From: an uncultured Prevotellaceae bacterium
Lineage (GTDB): Bacteria > Bacteroidota > Bacteroidia > Bacteroidales > Muribaculaceae
Direction of reading: 5' to 3'
Assembly (NCBI GenBank): GCA_937916085.1
Contig: CALGGO010000071.1
Location: 1-46,947, forward strand
DNA: 46,947 nucleotides
In this document: one piece after another, positions 38,601 to 46,811 of the stretch
Position numbering within the stretch: the first letter of the stretch is position 1
Layout: every line of letters starts with the position of its first letter
Made by a program: the position numbers and the translations under genes
Notes under the pieces: model-generated
The model's database searches: none
Seen by the model: the letters and a program-made list of their open reading frames with translations, nothing else
What the model was told of the DNA's origin: nothing

Positions 38601-39983
38601 TTATCTCACTACTTTAGAAACCACTACCGAGCCGTCACTGTAGGTGGTCTTGACGATGTTCACGCCCTTGAAAGGCTTGCTGCTGCTCACGCCGGCGAGG
38701 TTGATATATTCCACGCCAGTCACCTGAGCTGCGTTCTCGACACGGCTGATGCCTGTGCTCTGCGAGAAATTGGCGGTTACGAGCACATCGCTCGCGGGCA
38801 TCTCGAAGCTGAACTCGTCGCTGCGGGTGTTGAACAATGAAGTCTCTTCACCAGTTGTGAGATTGGTGACGATAATGCTCTCAATCTTATATTCATTGTT
38901 TGGCTCGGCAACAAAAGTCACCGTCTCACCCTCTTGCGACTTGTTGTCGAGGACACCGCCAGTGAGAGTGATAGTGCCGGTGCCTTCGGGCTGTACCAGA
39001 GTGTTCACCTGATAGCTCTCGGCCTGCTTGTAGAGCCACACACGGCCGTTGGGGTCGTTGTTGATGCTCTTGAACATGAACTGCTCGTTGTCGTAGTCGT
39101 AGCGGATAGTCTTGGTGGCGCTGCCCACGTTCTTGAACCAGCACAGGTAGTTGTACTCGGTAGCACTGATATACATGATGGCGCGGCCATAGTCGTTAGG
39201 AGTGCTGCTCACGGTGATGTTGTCGCCCTGGCCACGCAGGTAGCCGTTGCCAAGCTTGAACCATGCCACGGTGCGGGTGTTGCTGCCAATGGTAGAGTCT
39301 TGAACGCCCGTCATGCGGATTATCATCGCATCGCCATCAACTTTCACGCGGGTCTTGCCATCGTCCATCCATTCCACGATGGGCTTGGCTTGTGGAGTCA
39401 CGTCGGCTGCCTCTTTGAATTTCATGACTTTGTCGTTGTACTGGCTCACCACTATATAGCTCTTGCCCTCCACAATCTGGCTGCGCTGGGTCACCAGCTC
39501 ATAGATGTCGCCCTCGGGCTTCTCGTAGGTGATGTCGATTGAAGCGAAGCGCACGCCTTTGCCCTTAACGGCGAAGTTCAGGCTTGACGACTCGCCTTCC
39601 CAAGTGCCTGTGAACCCCTCACTGGTGTAGGTGCCAGGGTTGTTGGGATTGGTGTGGTTGGCAAAGAGTGTGATAGTCGATGGTCCCCAGTAGCTTGCAT
39701 CGAGGTCACCCTCAACAGCGTCGTCCATGCAGTGGAACACAATTTTTGTGATAGTGTAGTTGTAGGAGAGCACTGTGAAGTTGGTGTTGGGGTTTGCCAA
39801 CAGGTAGTTCACGTTGTTCATGCCGCCAGTCATTGTAAGGATAATGCCGTCTTTCACGCCATAATATACATTACTTGCATCAGAGAACTCGCCTTCATTG
39901 CGGGAGATGGTCACAGTCTTCTCGCTTGCAAATGTAGGTACTGTCATTGCAAGCAACATGATAAGAGTAAAAAATTTCTTCAT
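38601..39983 (-). CDS. Secreted protein with T9SS-type C-terminal tail
   Basis: 460 residues. Signal peptide ends FASE (~20). Residues ~22-155 form a beta domain seen in secreted Bacteroidales proteins (GGMNNVNYLLANPNTNF, TITKIVFHCMDD). Residues ~160-330 are a second domain with repeated strands, ~335-410 an Ig/BIG-like unit (GTGTITLTGGVLDNKSQEGE). The C-terminus (~413-460: ISRVENAAQVTGVEYINLAG, PFKGVNIVKTTYSDGSVVV, SKVVR) matches the short T9SS sorting-tail pattern of Bacteroidales (YxNLxG...GxxIVK...G...SxKV). It is therefore a likely client of the PorU sortase encoded in this window. A TACCTTTG -7 box at 40101-40108 (minus) lies upstream, with a poor -33. Confidence 0.72.
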   Translation of the reverse strand: MKKFFTLIMLLAMTVPTFASEKTVTISRNEGEFSDASNVYYGVKDGIILTMTGGMNNVNYLLANPNTNFTVLSYNYTITKIVFHCMDDAVEGDLDASYWGPSTITLFANHTNPNNPGTYTSEGFTGTWEGESSSLNFAVKGKGVRFASIDITYEKPEGDIYELVTQRSQIVEGKSYIVVSQYNDKVMKFKEAADVTPQAKPIVEWMDDGKTRVKVDGDAMIIRMTGVQDSTIGSNTRTVAWFKLGNGYLRGQGDNITVSSTPNDYGRAIMYISATEYNYLCWFKNVGSATKTIRYDYDNEQFMFKSINNDPNGRVWLYKQAESYQVNTLVQPEGTGTITLTGGVLDNKSQEGETVTFVAEPNNEYKIESIIVTNLTTGEETSLFNTRSDEFSFEMPASDVLVTANFSQSTGISRVENAAQVTGVEYINLAGVSSSKPFKGVNIVKTTYSDGSVVVSKVVR

Positions 39984-40336
39984 AGATAAATGTGAATTTA
40001 AAAAATGATGAATTTCAATGTATTATAGGTTTTTTGTGTTTTGCCACTGCGTCAGCTATGTCTATAGACGCTCAAGGTCACTACTAGTTAAGCGAATGGG
40101 CAAAGGTAATGAAAATTATCTAAATATTAATGCACCCAAATCGTATTTTTTTATAAAAAATTGTAGAATGAGGAAAAGAATCAGCAAATATCTTTAGGTG
40201 CAGGTCGTATTTTGTCTCCCGACACCGTTATTTGACTTGTCGGGGACATGAATAGACCTAGAAAAAACAACCTGTTGTCGCCAAATGACCGATTTGGTTT
40301 TAAGGCATTAGGCGCTCTTTGTGGCGGGAGTCATAG
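39984..40336. other. Gene-free region
   Basis: No ORF of interest. It carries the -7 box for the secreted-protein gene (40101-40108), an 8-bp stem TCCCGACA/TGTCGGGG near 40218-40246, and the third copy of the AAATCGGTCATT word (40284-40295, minus) within the palindrome CCAAAT-GACCG-ATTTGG. Confidence 0.5.
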
Positions 40337-41956
40337 TTACTTGTACAAGAATCGCTTGATGCTCATCTTCGGGGTTTTCTCGAAAGGGGCATCGAGCATT
40401 TCCACTTGTGAGATTTTGCTGTAGCCGGGCAGGGACTGGTTGGCCTCGTTGCGGATTTGTGCAGGCAGGGCGGCTCGGGTCTCATCGTCCATGTCTTTGG
40501 GCAGATCGGTATAGACTAGCACCACAATCTTCCCTTTGCGATCTACCACGAGACATTCGTCAACATACTGGCAGTTGGCGACAACCGCCTCCACCTCTTC
40601 GGGGTAGATGTTATGTCCCGAGGAGTTGAGAATCATCGACTTGATGCGTCCGCGAATGAAGATGTTTCCGTTCTTGTCCATTATGCCGAGGTCGCCAGTG
40701 CGGAACCATCCGTCGTCGGTGAACGAGGCGGCTGTGGCTTCGGGATTTTTGTAATAGCCAATAGTGAGGTTGGCACCACGAGCTTGTATCTCGCCCGCCT
40801 TGTGCTGCGGGTCTTCGCTGTCGATGCGTACCTCATGCACCGGTTTGCCGCACGAGCCAGGCACAAACTCTTTCCACCATGCGTAGCCCAGCAACGGACA
40901 TGCCTCAGTCATTCCGTAGCCCACTGTGAACGGCAGCTTCATCTTCTTGAAGCACTTCTCGGCCTCAGGGTTAAGTGCCGCGCCACCCATGATGAAGCAT
41001 TGCACCTGTCCGCCGAAGACTTTCATGATTGTTCGGCGTGCGGCGCTGTAAATCACCCGCTTCATGCCTGGGATGCGCATTAACTTTTTCCTCTTCTCCA
41101 AGGCGGGCTTGATGGAGCCGGCATATATTTTCTCCATCACCAGCGGCACGGTGATTACCATATAGGGCCGCACTTCCTGCATGGCTTTAAGTAGGGTAGT
41201 GGGAGAGGGGGTTTTGCCCAGGAAATAGACGGTGACGCCGTCAACATTGGGGTGTATGAACTCGATAGCGAGGCCATACATGTGAGCCATGGGGAGCATC
41301 GAGACGATGGTCTCGCCAGGGGTGTTGGGGAAGTGGGCGTTGGCAAACTCGTCGGTGTCGCTCATGGCTCCGTAGGTGAGCATCACGCCCTTGGGGTTGC
41401 CTGTGGTGCCCGAGGTGTAGTTGATGATCGCCAGGTCATATAAGTTGTCGCCGGGATAAGACACATCGCCAGGCATCATGCCGCTGGGATATTTTTCATT
41501 AAAAGCGTCCTCTCGCTTCTCCCACGCCTGTGCCACGGCATCATCGCGGTGCCACAGCATGCTGTTGTCCTTCACGTCGATGGCGGCGCGCAGGTTGGGC
41601 ATGTCTTCGGGGTTCATCTTTGCCCAGATGTCATCGTTGGTGAAGAGCAGCACACTATCTGAGTGGTTGGTGAGCTTCGACACGCTGTCGGGGTGGAAGT
41701 CGGCAAGCAATGGCACCGCCACGCGCTCATTGGCGTTGATGCCCCAGAATGTCATCGCCCAGCGGGCGGAGTTGCGTGCGCAGATAGCGATTTTGTCGCC
41801 CTTCTTGACACCTGTGGCTTCAAAGAATAGCCGCATCTGCTCGACGTGAGTGGCAAGATTGCCGTAGGTGAATGACTCGCCTCCGTAGTCACAGAGCGCT
41901 TTCAAGTTCCAATGATTATGGACAGTGTTCTCTAATGTCTTCAGATAGTGCTTCAT
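40337..41956 (-). CDS. AMP-dependent long-chain acyl-CoA synthetase
   Basis: 539 residues, ANL superfamily. P-loop YTSGTTGNPKGVML at ~180-193; MLPMAHMYG; acyl-adenylate motif GYGMTEACPLLGY (~343-355); DDGWFRTGDLGIMD with the ribose-binding Asp; hinge GRIKSMI; C-terminal catalytic Lys in KTPKMSIKRFLYK (near 530). It activates fatty acids with ATP and CoA in the cytoplasm for lipid synthesis or scavenging. The first 20 residues (MKHYLKTLENTVHNHWNLKA) give the start without ambiguity. A -7 box TAACTTTG at 42015-42022 (minus) lies about 58 bp upstream; its -33 is poor. Transcribed alone. Confidence 0.92.
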   Translation of the reverse strand: MKHYLKTLENTVHNHWNLKALCDYGGESFTYGNLATHVEQMRLFFEATGVKKGDKIAICARNSARWAMTFWGINANERVAVPLLADFHPDSVSKLTNHSDSVLLFTNDDIWAKMNPEDMPNLRAAIDVKDNSMLWHRDDAVAQAWEKREDAFNEKYPSGMMPGDVSYPGDNLYDLAIINYTSGTTGNPKGVMLTYGAMSDTDEFANAHFPNTPGETIVSMLPMAHMYGLAIEFIHPNVDGVTVYFLGKTPSPTTLLKAMQEVRPYMVITVPLVMEKIYAGSIKPALEKRKKLMRIPGMKRVIYSAARRTIMKVFGGQVQCFIMGGAALNPEAEKCFKKMKLPFTVGYGMTEACPLLGYAWWKEFVPGSCGKPVHEVRIDSEDPQHKAGEIQARGANLTIGYYKNPEATAASFTDDGWFRTGDLGIMDKNGNIFIRGRIKSMILNSSGHNIYPEEVEAVVANCQYVDECLVVDRKGKIVVLVYTDLPKDMDDETRAALPAQIRNEANQSLPGYSKISQVEMLDAPFEKTPKMSIKRFLYK

Positions 41957-42090
41957 AGAAATGAGTGTTAACAGTAAATAGTAGGTATTGAGGTCAATAC
42001 AATTTTACAAACCACAAAGTTACAACTTTTTTCTTAAAACTCACCTATTAGTTGTGATTATTTTGGAAAATGTGGTTTCGATTGTCGTTA

Positions 42091-43422
42091 TTAGTATTCC
42101 GTGAGCATGAATGCCATGTAAAGTGGCAGAGTCAAGGTTGAGTTGCTTTTCCCAATGTTGTAGTCACCTAATTTGATGGCATGTGTCACGTGATAATGCT
42201 CTGGATGCTTGAGAATGGTCTTCAGCGACTTGGTGTTGCCAGTGCTTGCTTTACATTCTAGGGGGTAGCATTCCCCTTTGTAGCGAATCACAAAATCTAT
42301 TTCCAATCCACTATTCTTCTTGAAATAGTAGAGTTTTCGTCCCATTTTCCCTAAAATGTCGGCGACAAGATTCTCGAAGATTGCTCCTTTGTAGCCAAGC
42401 ATATTGCCTTGCATGATACTCCAAGCGGTTCCCTCTTCAAGCATACTCACTAAAAGCCCAATATCTGCCATATATGCCTTGAACGATTCTTTAATAGCGT
42501 TGCCGTCAAGAGGCAATTCGGTGATGCTCAAATTGTAGCATCTCCTGATGATTCCAGCATCTTCAATCCATTGCAGGCTGCCTTGGTACTGACTGGCACG
42601 GGCGTTGTTGCGAATGATGGAATAAGTGAATTTTTTGTTCTCACGAGCCAATTGCGCTGGAATTGACTCAAAGCACTCTTTGATGAGCGGTTGGTCATGA
42701 TTGGAGGCATATTTTATCATGTCATCTTTATAGGCGTCAATTATGTATCGCTGGATGGTTTGTACTCGATTCATGTCGTTGAAGGTAAATAATGCTGACA
42801 CTGCTGCTGGCATCCCTCCCACAATCACATATTTCAATAACAACTCCCTCATGCGACGATGAATAGCTTCGTTGACAGGTTCTTGTCGCTCAAAGCATTG
42901 TCGCAGGTAATCAAAGTGTTGTGGCTGCACTCCATTTGCCCACAGCCATTCCTCAAAGTCCATGGGATACATATTGATGATTTCTTCAAACCCCACAGGT
43001 ATTGAAGCCTGATTATCTGTTTTATCGGGCAACTTGTAGCCACTCACTCCGAGTAGTGACCCTGTGCATATCACATCATAACGACCATCAAGGGCAAAAA
43101 ATTTGAGCGACGCTCTGGCTCTTGGGCATTCTTGTATCTCATCAAGTATTAAGCAAGTTTGCCCTGGCACGAACTTTACACCCGGCATTCCGAGAGTGAT
43201 GTTGAGTACTATAGTATCGGTGTTTAATGCTCCATCAAAAAAGTCTTTATACTCTTCATGCTCATGAAAGTCGATATATATTATGTGCTTATAGTTTGCC
43301 TTGGCAAAGGCTCTTACACTGCTGGTTTTTCCACACTGTCTGCACCCCTTAATTACAAGGGGATTGTGATTTCTCCGAGCCTTCCAATCGAGAAGTGTTT
43401 TTTCTATTTTTCGCTTATACAT
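42091..43422 (-). CDS. AAA ATPase with C-terminal DUF4143 (PD-(D/E)xK-like) domain, copy A
   Basis: 443 residues. Walker A GCRQCGKT (26-33), Walker B CLILDEIQE (Asp 94, Glu 95), sensor-like CTGSLLGVSG and the family segment MYPMDFEEWLW; a winged-helix part (~240-300) and a nuclease-fold end with LEIDFVIRYKGECYPLECKAS (~380-400), where D-x(n)-E-x-K is intact. Proteins of this type are widespread and their biological role is unknown. Copy B (45053-46426) has the same layout but only moderate similarity. The start is 39 bp from the first unit of a 33-bp repeat array that also contains its promoter. Transcribed leftwards after the two acetyltransferase genes but with its own promoter. Confidence 0.85.
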   Translation of the reverse strand: MYKRKIEKTLLDWKARRNHNPLVIKGCRQCGKTSSVRAFAKANYKHIIYIDFHEHEEYKDFFDGALNTDTIVLNITLGMPGVKFVPGQTCLILDEIQECPRARASLKFFALDGRYDVICTGSLLGVSGYKLPDKTDNQASIPVGFEEIINMYPMDFEEWLWANGVQPQHFDYLRQCFERQEPVNEAIHRRMRELLLKYVIVGGMPAAVSALFTFNDMNRVQTIQRYIIDAYKDDMIKYASNHDQPLIKECFESIPAQLARENKKFTYSIIRNNARASQYQGSLQWIEDAGIIRRCYNLSITELPLDGNAIKESFKAYMADIGLLVSMLEEGTAWSIMQGNMLGYKGAIFENLVADILGKMGRKLYYFKKNSGLEIDFVIRYKGECYPLECKASTGNTKSLKTILKHPEHYHVTHAIKLGDYNIGKSNSTLTLPLYMAFMLTEY

Positions 43423-43460
43423 CGCTATATATTTGTAAATTAACCGATTATATGTGATAT

Positions 43461-43649
43461 TTACACTTTTTTAAGTGACTTTTTGGTGCAAATTTACACT
43501 TTTTCAAGCGACTTTCCAAATATTTCTTACACTTTTTCAAAGGACTTTCAGGTAGAATTTTACACTTTTTCAAGGGACTTTTGGACTGAATCTTACACTT
43601 TTTCAAGGGACTTTTGAGTGGAATCTTACACTTTTTCAAGGGACTTTTG
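43461..43649. repeat. 33-bp tandem repeat array A (5 full units plus a 24-bp part)
   Basis: Units start at 43461, 43494, 43527, 43560, 43593 and 43626, an exact 33-bp period. Each has a conserved part of 24 bp (opens TTACACTTTTT, then CAAGGGACTTTT) and a variable 9-bp remainder (ggtgcaaat, aaatatttc, ggtagaatt, gactgaatc, agtggaatc). Units near the ATPase gene are the most diverged. The array begins 39 bp before the ATPase start and ends 4 bp from the stop of the GNAT gene. Confidence 0.92.
43489..43520 (-). promoter_or_regulatory. Promoter of ATPase copy A, inside array A
   Basis: Minus strand: TTTG at 43520-43517, 20 nt, TAAATTTG at 43496-43489. The -33 lies in the variable 9-bp part of unit 2 and the -7 straddles units 1 and 2. 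Start of transcription expected near 43482, leader about 60 nt. Confidence 0.6.
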
Positions 43650-43653
43650 TATG

Positions 43654-44178
43654 TTATGTGCGGCTGATTTCCAGTCTCAGGACGCGGATGGGGCGGTTGT
43701 CGCCTTGGTATTGGTTTGGGTCGATGCAGGTCTCGCCAGTGGGAATGAAACCGCATTTCTCCATCACTCTGCCTGAGGCGGGATTGTCGATGAAATGGCC
43801 GCTGATAAGTGACGGGATGTCGGTGGTGGCTTGTATGTGGTCAAGTATCAGCTGCAATGCCTCGGTGCAGATGCCTTGATTCCAGTAAGGTTTTGCTATC
43901 CAATAGCCTATGAGCGGTTCGCCATCACGAGCGGGGAGCTGGCAGTCGCATGATGGTCCATAACCGATTGCGCCAATGGGTTCTCCACTCTCTTTATGAA
44001 CGATTGCCCAGGTGGTGTCGTTATTGAATAGAGTGCTGATTATCTCCTGGCTCTCCTCCACGCTCTTGTGCGGTGGCCACCCCGCGCGAGAACCCACATC
44101 GGGGTCGCTAGCCCACTTGAACAGCGCCTCGGCATCACTGTCGCGCCATAGCCGCAATTTTATTCTCTTGTTCTCCAT
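43654..44178 (-). CDS. GNAT acetyltransferase, RimJ/RimL-like
   Basis: 174 residues. Starts IKLRLWRDSDAEALFKWASD, then the GNAT core: WAIVHKESGEPIGAIGYG, EPLIGYWIAKPYWNQGICTEAL (motif A, ~90-112, with the Q/R-x-x-G/A loop as WNQGICTEA), and NPASGRVMEKCGFIPTGE (motif B). Such enzymes acetylate N-termini or small molecules using acetyl-CoA. Its start overlaps the end of the upstream acetyltransferase gene by 19 nt, so the two are translationally coupled. Its stop is 4 bp from array A. Confidence 0.88.
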   Translation of the reverse strand: MENKRIKLRLWRDSDAEALFKWASDPDVGSRAGWPPHKSVEESQEIISTLFNNDTTWAIVHKESGEPIGAIGYGPSCDCQLPARDGEPLIGYWIAKPYWNQGICTEALQLILDHIQATTDIPSLISGHFIDNPASGRVMEKCGFIPTGETCIDPNQYQGDNRPIRVLRLEISRT

Positions 44179-45056
44179 CTTTTCAGCATTGGGAAGAATC
44201 GTTGCATCATTGTGATGTATTCCTCGCGGGTCATGGGTTGTGGAATGTTTTTGTTCACCTCGTCAATGAATTGCGCGCAGTGCTCAATCATCTCATCCAT
44301 AGTGCAGTCCTGCAAGAACTTGCCGTCCTGGTAGCAATATTTGCAGTAATCAAAGCAGATGCTGCCGTCGGCATTGGTGCCGCAGTCCTCATTTTTAGAG
44401 AGCGGCATTCCGCAGCTCTGGCAGAACTGGGGCAACTGGCCAGGCTGAAAAGCCTTCTCCTTGGCTGGGAAGGTGGCTTCGTACGCGTCAAAGGCTTCGG
44501 GGTTGGCATCAGCGACGAAATAGCCCTTTGGCGGATAGTAGGTTGCCTCTCTTATGCCATTGCTTTTCAGCCAGCCGGGGATGAGCTCTTGGGCGAGGAA
44601 ATAAGGCACCTCGGCATCACGTGGCTCGGCATGGTAATGGATGCCGAGCGAGCTGGCAAGGCCAAAGCCCGCGTTCTTGTAGAACTCGATATTTCCCTCC
44701 ATGCACAGGAAGCCGATACCCATGTCACGAGCCTTGTCAAGCGCATAGTTAAGCAGCTTGATGCCATAGCCCTTGCGCTTGTAGTCAGGGTGGATGCTGA
44801 TGGGTCCGAAAGTCCAAGACGGGCGACGGCTGCCGTCGTCAAGCACAAGTTCAGCCTTTGAGAACATGATGTGGCCAATAATCTTGCCATCCTCTTCCAT
44901 CACAAGGTCAAGTTCAGGAATAAAGTCAGGGTTGTTCCTATATTGATTAAGCACAAAATGCTCGGTGCATCCAGGGCGGTACACGTTCCAAAACGCCTCC
45001 CGCGTAAGTTCCTCCACCTCACGGTAATCTTTGGGTTGTTCTAATCTTAGGTTCAT
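44160..45056 (-). CDS. GNAT acetyltransferase fused to a zinc-ribbon domain
   Basis: 298 residues. GNAT domain ~1-170: GPISIHPDYKRKGYGIKLLN (motif A, R/K-x-x-G-Y-G), FYKNAGFGLA and a C-terminal PKGYFVAD block. Residues ~215-298 are a separate zinc-ribbon: FCQSCGMPLSKNEDCGTNADG, FDYCKYCYQDGKF, then DCTMDEMIEHCAQFI, with cysteines in two CxxC pairs (plus more Cys) as in the putative zinc-ribbon family seen alone in many bacteria. Start overlaps the ATPase B stop by 4 nt; its end overlaps the next GNAT by 19 nt. The operon of ATPase plus two acetyltransferases is therefore tightly packed. Substrate unknown. Confidence 0.85.
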   Translation of the reverse strand: MNLRLEQPKDYREVEELTREAFWNVYRPGCTEHFVLNQYRNNPDFIPELDLVMEEDGKIIGHIMFSKAELVLDDGSRRPSWTFGPISIHPDYKRKGYGIKLLNYALDKARDMGIGFLCMEGNIEFYKNAGFGLASSLGIHYHAEPRDAEVPYFLAQELIPGWLKSNGIREATYYPPKGYFVADANPEAFDAYEATFPAKEKAFQPGQLPQFCQSCGMPLSKNEDCGTNADGSICFDYCKYCYQDGKFLQDCTMDEMIEHCAQFIDEVNKNIPQPMTREEYITMMQRFFPMLKRWRTRE

Positions 45057-46426
45057 AATTCTTGTATATCGCTATTGTGAGTTTGCTGGCTGATGAGTGG
45101 TGTCATGTAGATAGGTAATAACATAGTTTGACCATCGTGGCCCAAGTCTTTAGTATAAATTAGATACCTTTCTCCAATTCGCGATGAATATTTCTGGCAG
45201 AATGCGTCGAGCGAAGCATGAGTCTTATATCCCGAGGATTTCACTTCGATAGGGCAAATCTTATTCTCACGTGAAAGAAGAAAATCTATCTCATAGTTGT
45301 GTGTCTCATCCTTTGGCCATGTATAATAGAAAAGTTTGTTGCCCGACGAGGCAAGAATCTGTGCTATCATATTTTCATACACATAACCGAGGTTTGTGTT
45401 GAGTTTGTCATTTAACAGTTTCTGATATATGATATTATCGGTGTGATTTTTGTCCCAGTAGGCAAGGGTCACGAACAAACCTGTATCAGCACAGAAAATC
45501 TTGTATTTGGATAAGTCTTTTGTCAGTGACATTCCAACATTAGGGTCATTTGAATGATATGAGAAAAGCGTCGTTTTGCTGTCTTCAAGGTTTTTCAAGA
45601 GCTCAATTAGCTTATTGTCTTCAATATCACCAAGTACAGCATAAGGTTTATATCGATTGCTTGTTTGGCTGAGTTGAGATGGTATTTCCATAAAGAGAGT
45701 CTCTAATCGTCCTGTTGGATCGAGTTTTTGAAAGTCATCTTGATAAATATTGATGATAGCACGTTTCGCTTGGTCCACCAAGCTGAAATTATTCGTCTCA
45801 ATAAAAGTGTTTACTGCTTGAGGCATTCCACCTATCAGCATATAGAGCCTGAAGTCACGCATTTTGTCTCTATGTGCCCTGTCAAGTGGAAGTCTTTTTT
45901 CATAGAATGTACGAAGCAAAGGCATTGTCGCCTCGTCTCCTAAAGCCCATCTGAACTCTTCATAATCCATTGGATATAGCGTGACGCGTTCCTCTTCACT
46001 AGGAAGAGTTATATTTTGAGTGTTCTTTTTAATACTGATAAGTGAACCTGTCTCAATATAATCGTAGCGCCCATCTTTAACCAAATACTTTATGGCTTGT
46101 CGGGCAAGGGGGCAATTCTGCACCTCATCAAAAATAATTACCGATTTACGTTCTTTCAAGACAACATTGTATATGGCTTGAAGTTGCAGAAAGATATAAT
46201 CCTTGTTCATTAGGTTGCTGAACAAAGACTTCACATCATCAGAAGCCTCGTTAAAATCAATGAGTATGTAGGACTCGTACTCGTTTTTAGCAAAAGTCTC
46301 AACAAGAGTTGATTTGCCCACACGACGTGCGCCTTCTATCAAGATGGCAGTCTTTCCATTTTGTGTACGTTTCCATTCGAGAAGCCGGTCATAAAGTTTG
46401 CGCTTGAAAAATCTTTCCATAATCAA
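45053..46426 (-). CDS. AAA ATPase with C-terminal DUF4143 (PD-(D/E)xK-like) domain, copy B
   Basis: 457 residues (Met 3 is an alternative start). Walker A EGARRVGKST (31-40), Walker B VIIFDEVQ (Asp 100, Glu 101), ETGSLISI, TLYPMDYEEFRWALG, GGMPQAVN, and the nuclease-like end YEIDFLLSRENKICPIEVKSS (~382-402) with D-x(n)-E-x-K present. First gene of the four-gene minus-strand block ATPase B, GNAT-zinc ribbon, GNAT, ATPase A. Its promoter uses a -33 box located in unit 1 of the upstream 33-bp array. The role of the family is unknown; the pairing with arrays suggests self-regulated or repeat-targeted action. Confidence 0.85.
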   Translation of the reverse strand: MIMERFFKRKLYDRLLEWKRTQNGKTAILIEGARRVGKSTLVETFAKNEYESYILIDFNEASDDVKSLFSNLMNKDYIFLQLQAIYNVVLKERKSVIIFDEVQNCPLARQAIKYLVKDGRYDYIETGSLISIKKNTQNITLPSEEERVTLYPMDYEEFRWALGDEATMPLLRTFYEKRLPLDRAHRDKMRDFRLYMLIGGMPQAVNTFIETNNFSLVDQAKRAIINIYQDDFQKLDPTGRLETLFMEIPSQLSQTSNRYKPYAVLGDIEDNKLIELLKNLEDSKTTLFSYHSNDPNVGMSLTKDLSKYKIFCADTGLFVTLAYWDKNHTDNIIYQKLLNDKLNTNLGYVYENMIAQILASSGNKLFYYTWPKDETHNYEIDFLLSRENKICPIEVKSSGYKTHASLDAFCQKYSSRIGERYLIYTKDLGHDGQTMLLPIYMTPLISQQTHNSDIQEL

Positions 46427-46451
46427 GATGATAGATGGTTAATCTTGGGTG

Positions 46452-46483
46452 CAAAAATAGCATGTTTTTTTTTGTTACGCAAA
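46452..46483 (-). promoter_or_regulatory. Promoter of ATPase copy B, overlapping array B
   Basis: Minus strand: TTTG at 46483-46480 (inside unit 1 of the array), 20 nt, TATTTTTG at 46459-46452. Transcription would start near 46446, about 20 nt before the start codon. Confidence 0.65.
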
Positions 46484-46620
46484 TCTTTTTGTAGAAAATA
46501 TCCGAAAATACGTAAATCTTTTTATGGAAATTATCCGAAAATACGCAAATCTTTTTGTAGAAAATATCCGAAAATACGCAAATCTTTTTGTGGAAAATAT
46601 CCGAAAATACGTAAATGTTG
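46477..46620. repeat. 33-bp tandem repeat array B (4 full units plus a 12-bp part)
   Basis: Units start at 46477, 46510, 46543, 46576 and 46609, again exactly 33 bp. They open ACGCAAATCTTTTTG (units 1, 3, 4) or ACGTAAATCTTTTTA (unit 2) and end ATCCGAAAAT. They are nearly identical along the full unit, unlike array A, which has a variable part. The fifth unit breaks off at about 46620. The array starts 51 bp before the ATPase B start. Confidence 0.92.
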
Positions 46621-46811
46621 CATGATAGTTAAAAAATAGACACTGAAAAAATGACTCAAAACGGCTATAAAAATGAAAAATGTTGTACTTTTGTGGTCAG
46701 ATTGCTGATGAAACAACTGCAAGAACGATGAATTTGCATTATTGGATGGGATAAAGGTTCTGCCCCTGATGATGCTAGATATTGATATATAGAACCATTC
46801 ACTCAATACTT

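Larger units (their letters stand above)
46427..46811. other. Divergent intergenic region with array B
   Basis: Contains array B and the ATPase B promoter on the left. On the right is a possible plus-strand -7 box TACTTTTG (46686-46693) for the gene at 46812, without a good -33. Nothing else was recognised. Confidence 0.55.

Noticed and set aside
40217..40247. Hairpin near 40230 as terminator of the acyl-CoA synthetase gene
   Set aside because: Only an 8-bp stem with a mismatch above it and no T run in the right direction, so not listed as a terminator.
43448..43756. Minus-strand ORF with repeated SPLKKCK units
   Set aside because: It is array A read in an open frame (33 bp is divisible by 3) and runs into the GNAT gene in another frame; no start or promoter supports it.
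43461..46620. CRISPR arrays
   Set aside because: Variable parts are only 9 bp in array A and absent in array B, and no cas genes are present.
46531..46806. Minus-strand ORF with repeated RIFGYF units
   Set aside because: Same effect for array B; the frame exists because 33 is a multiple of 3.
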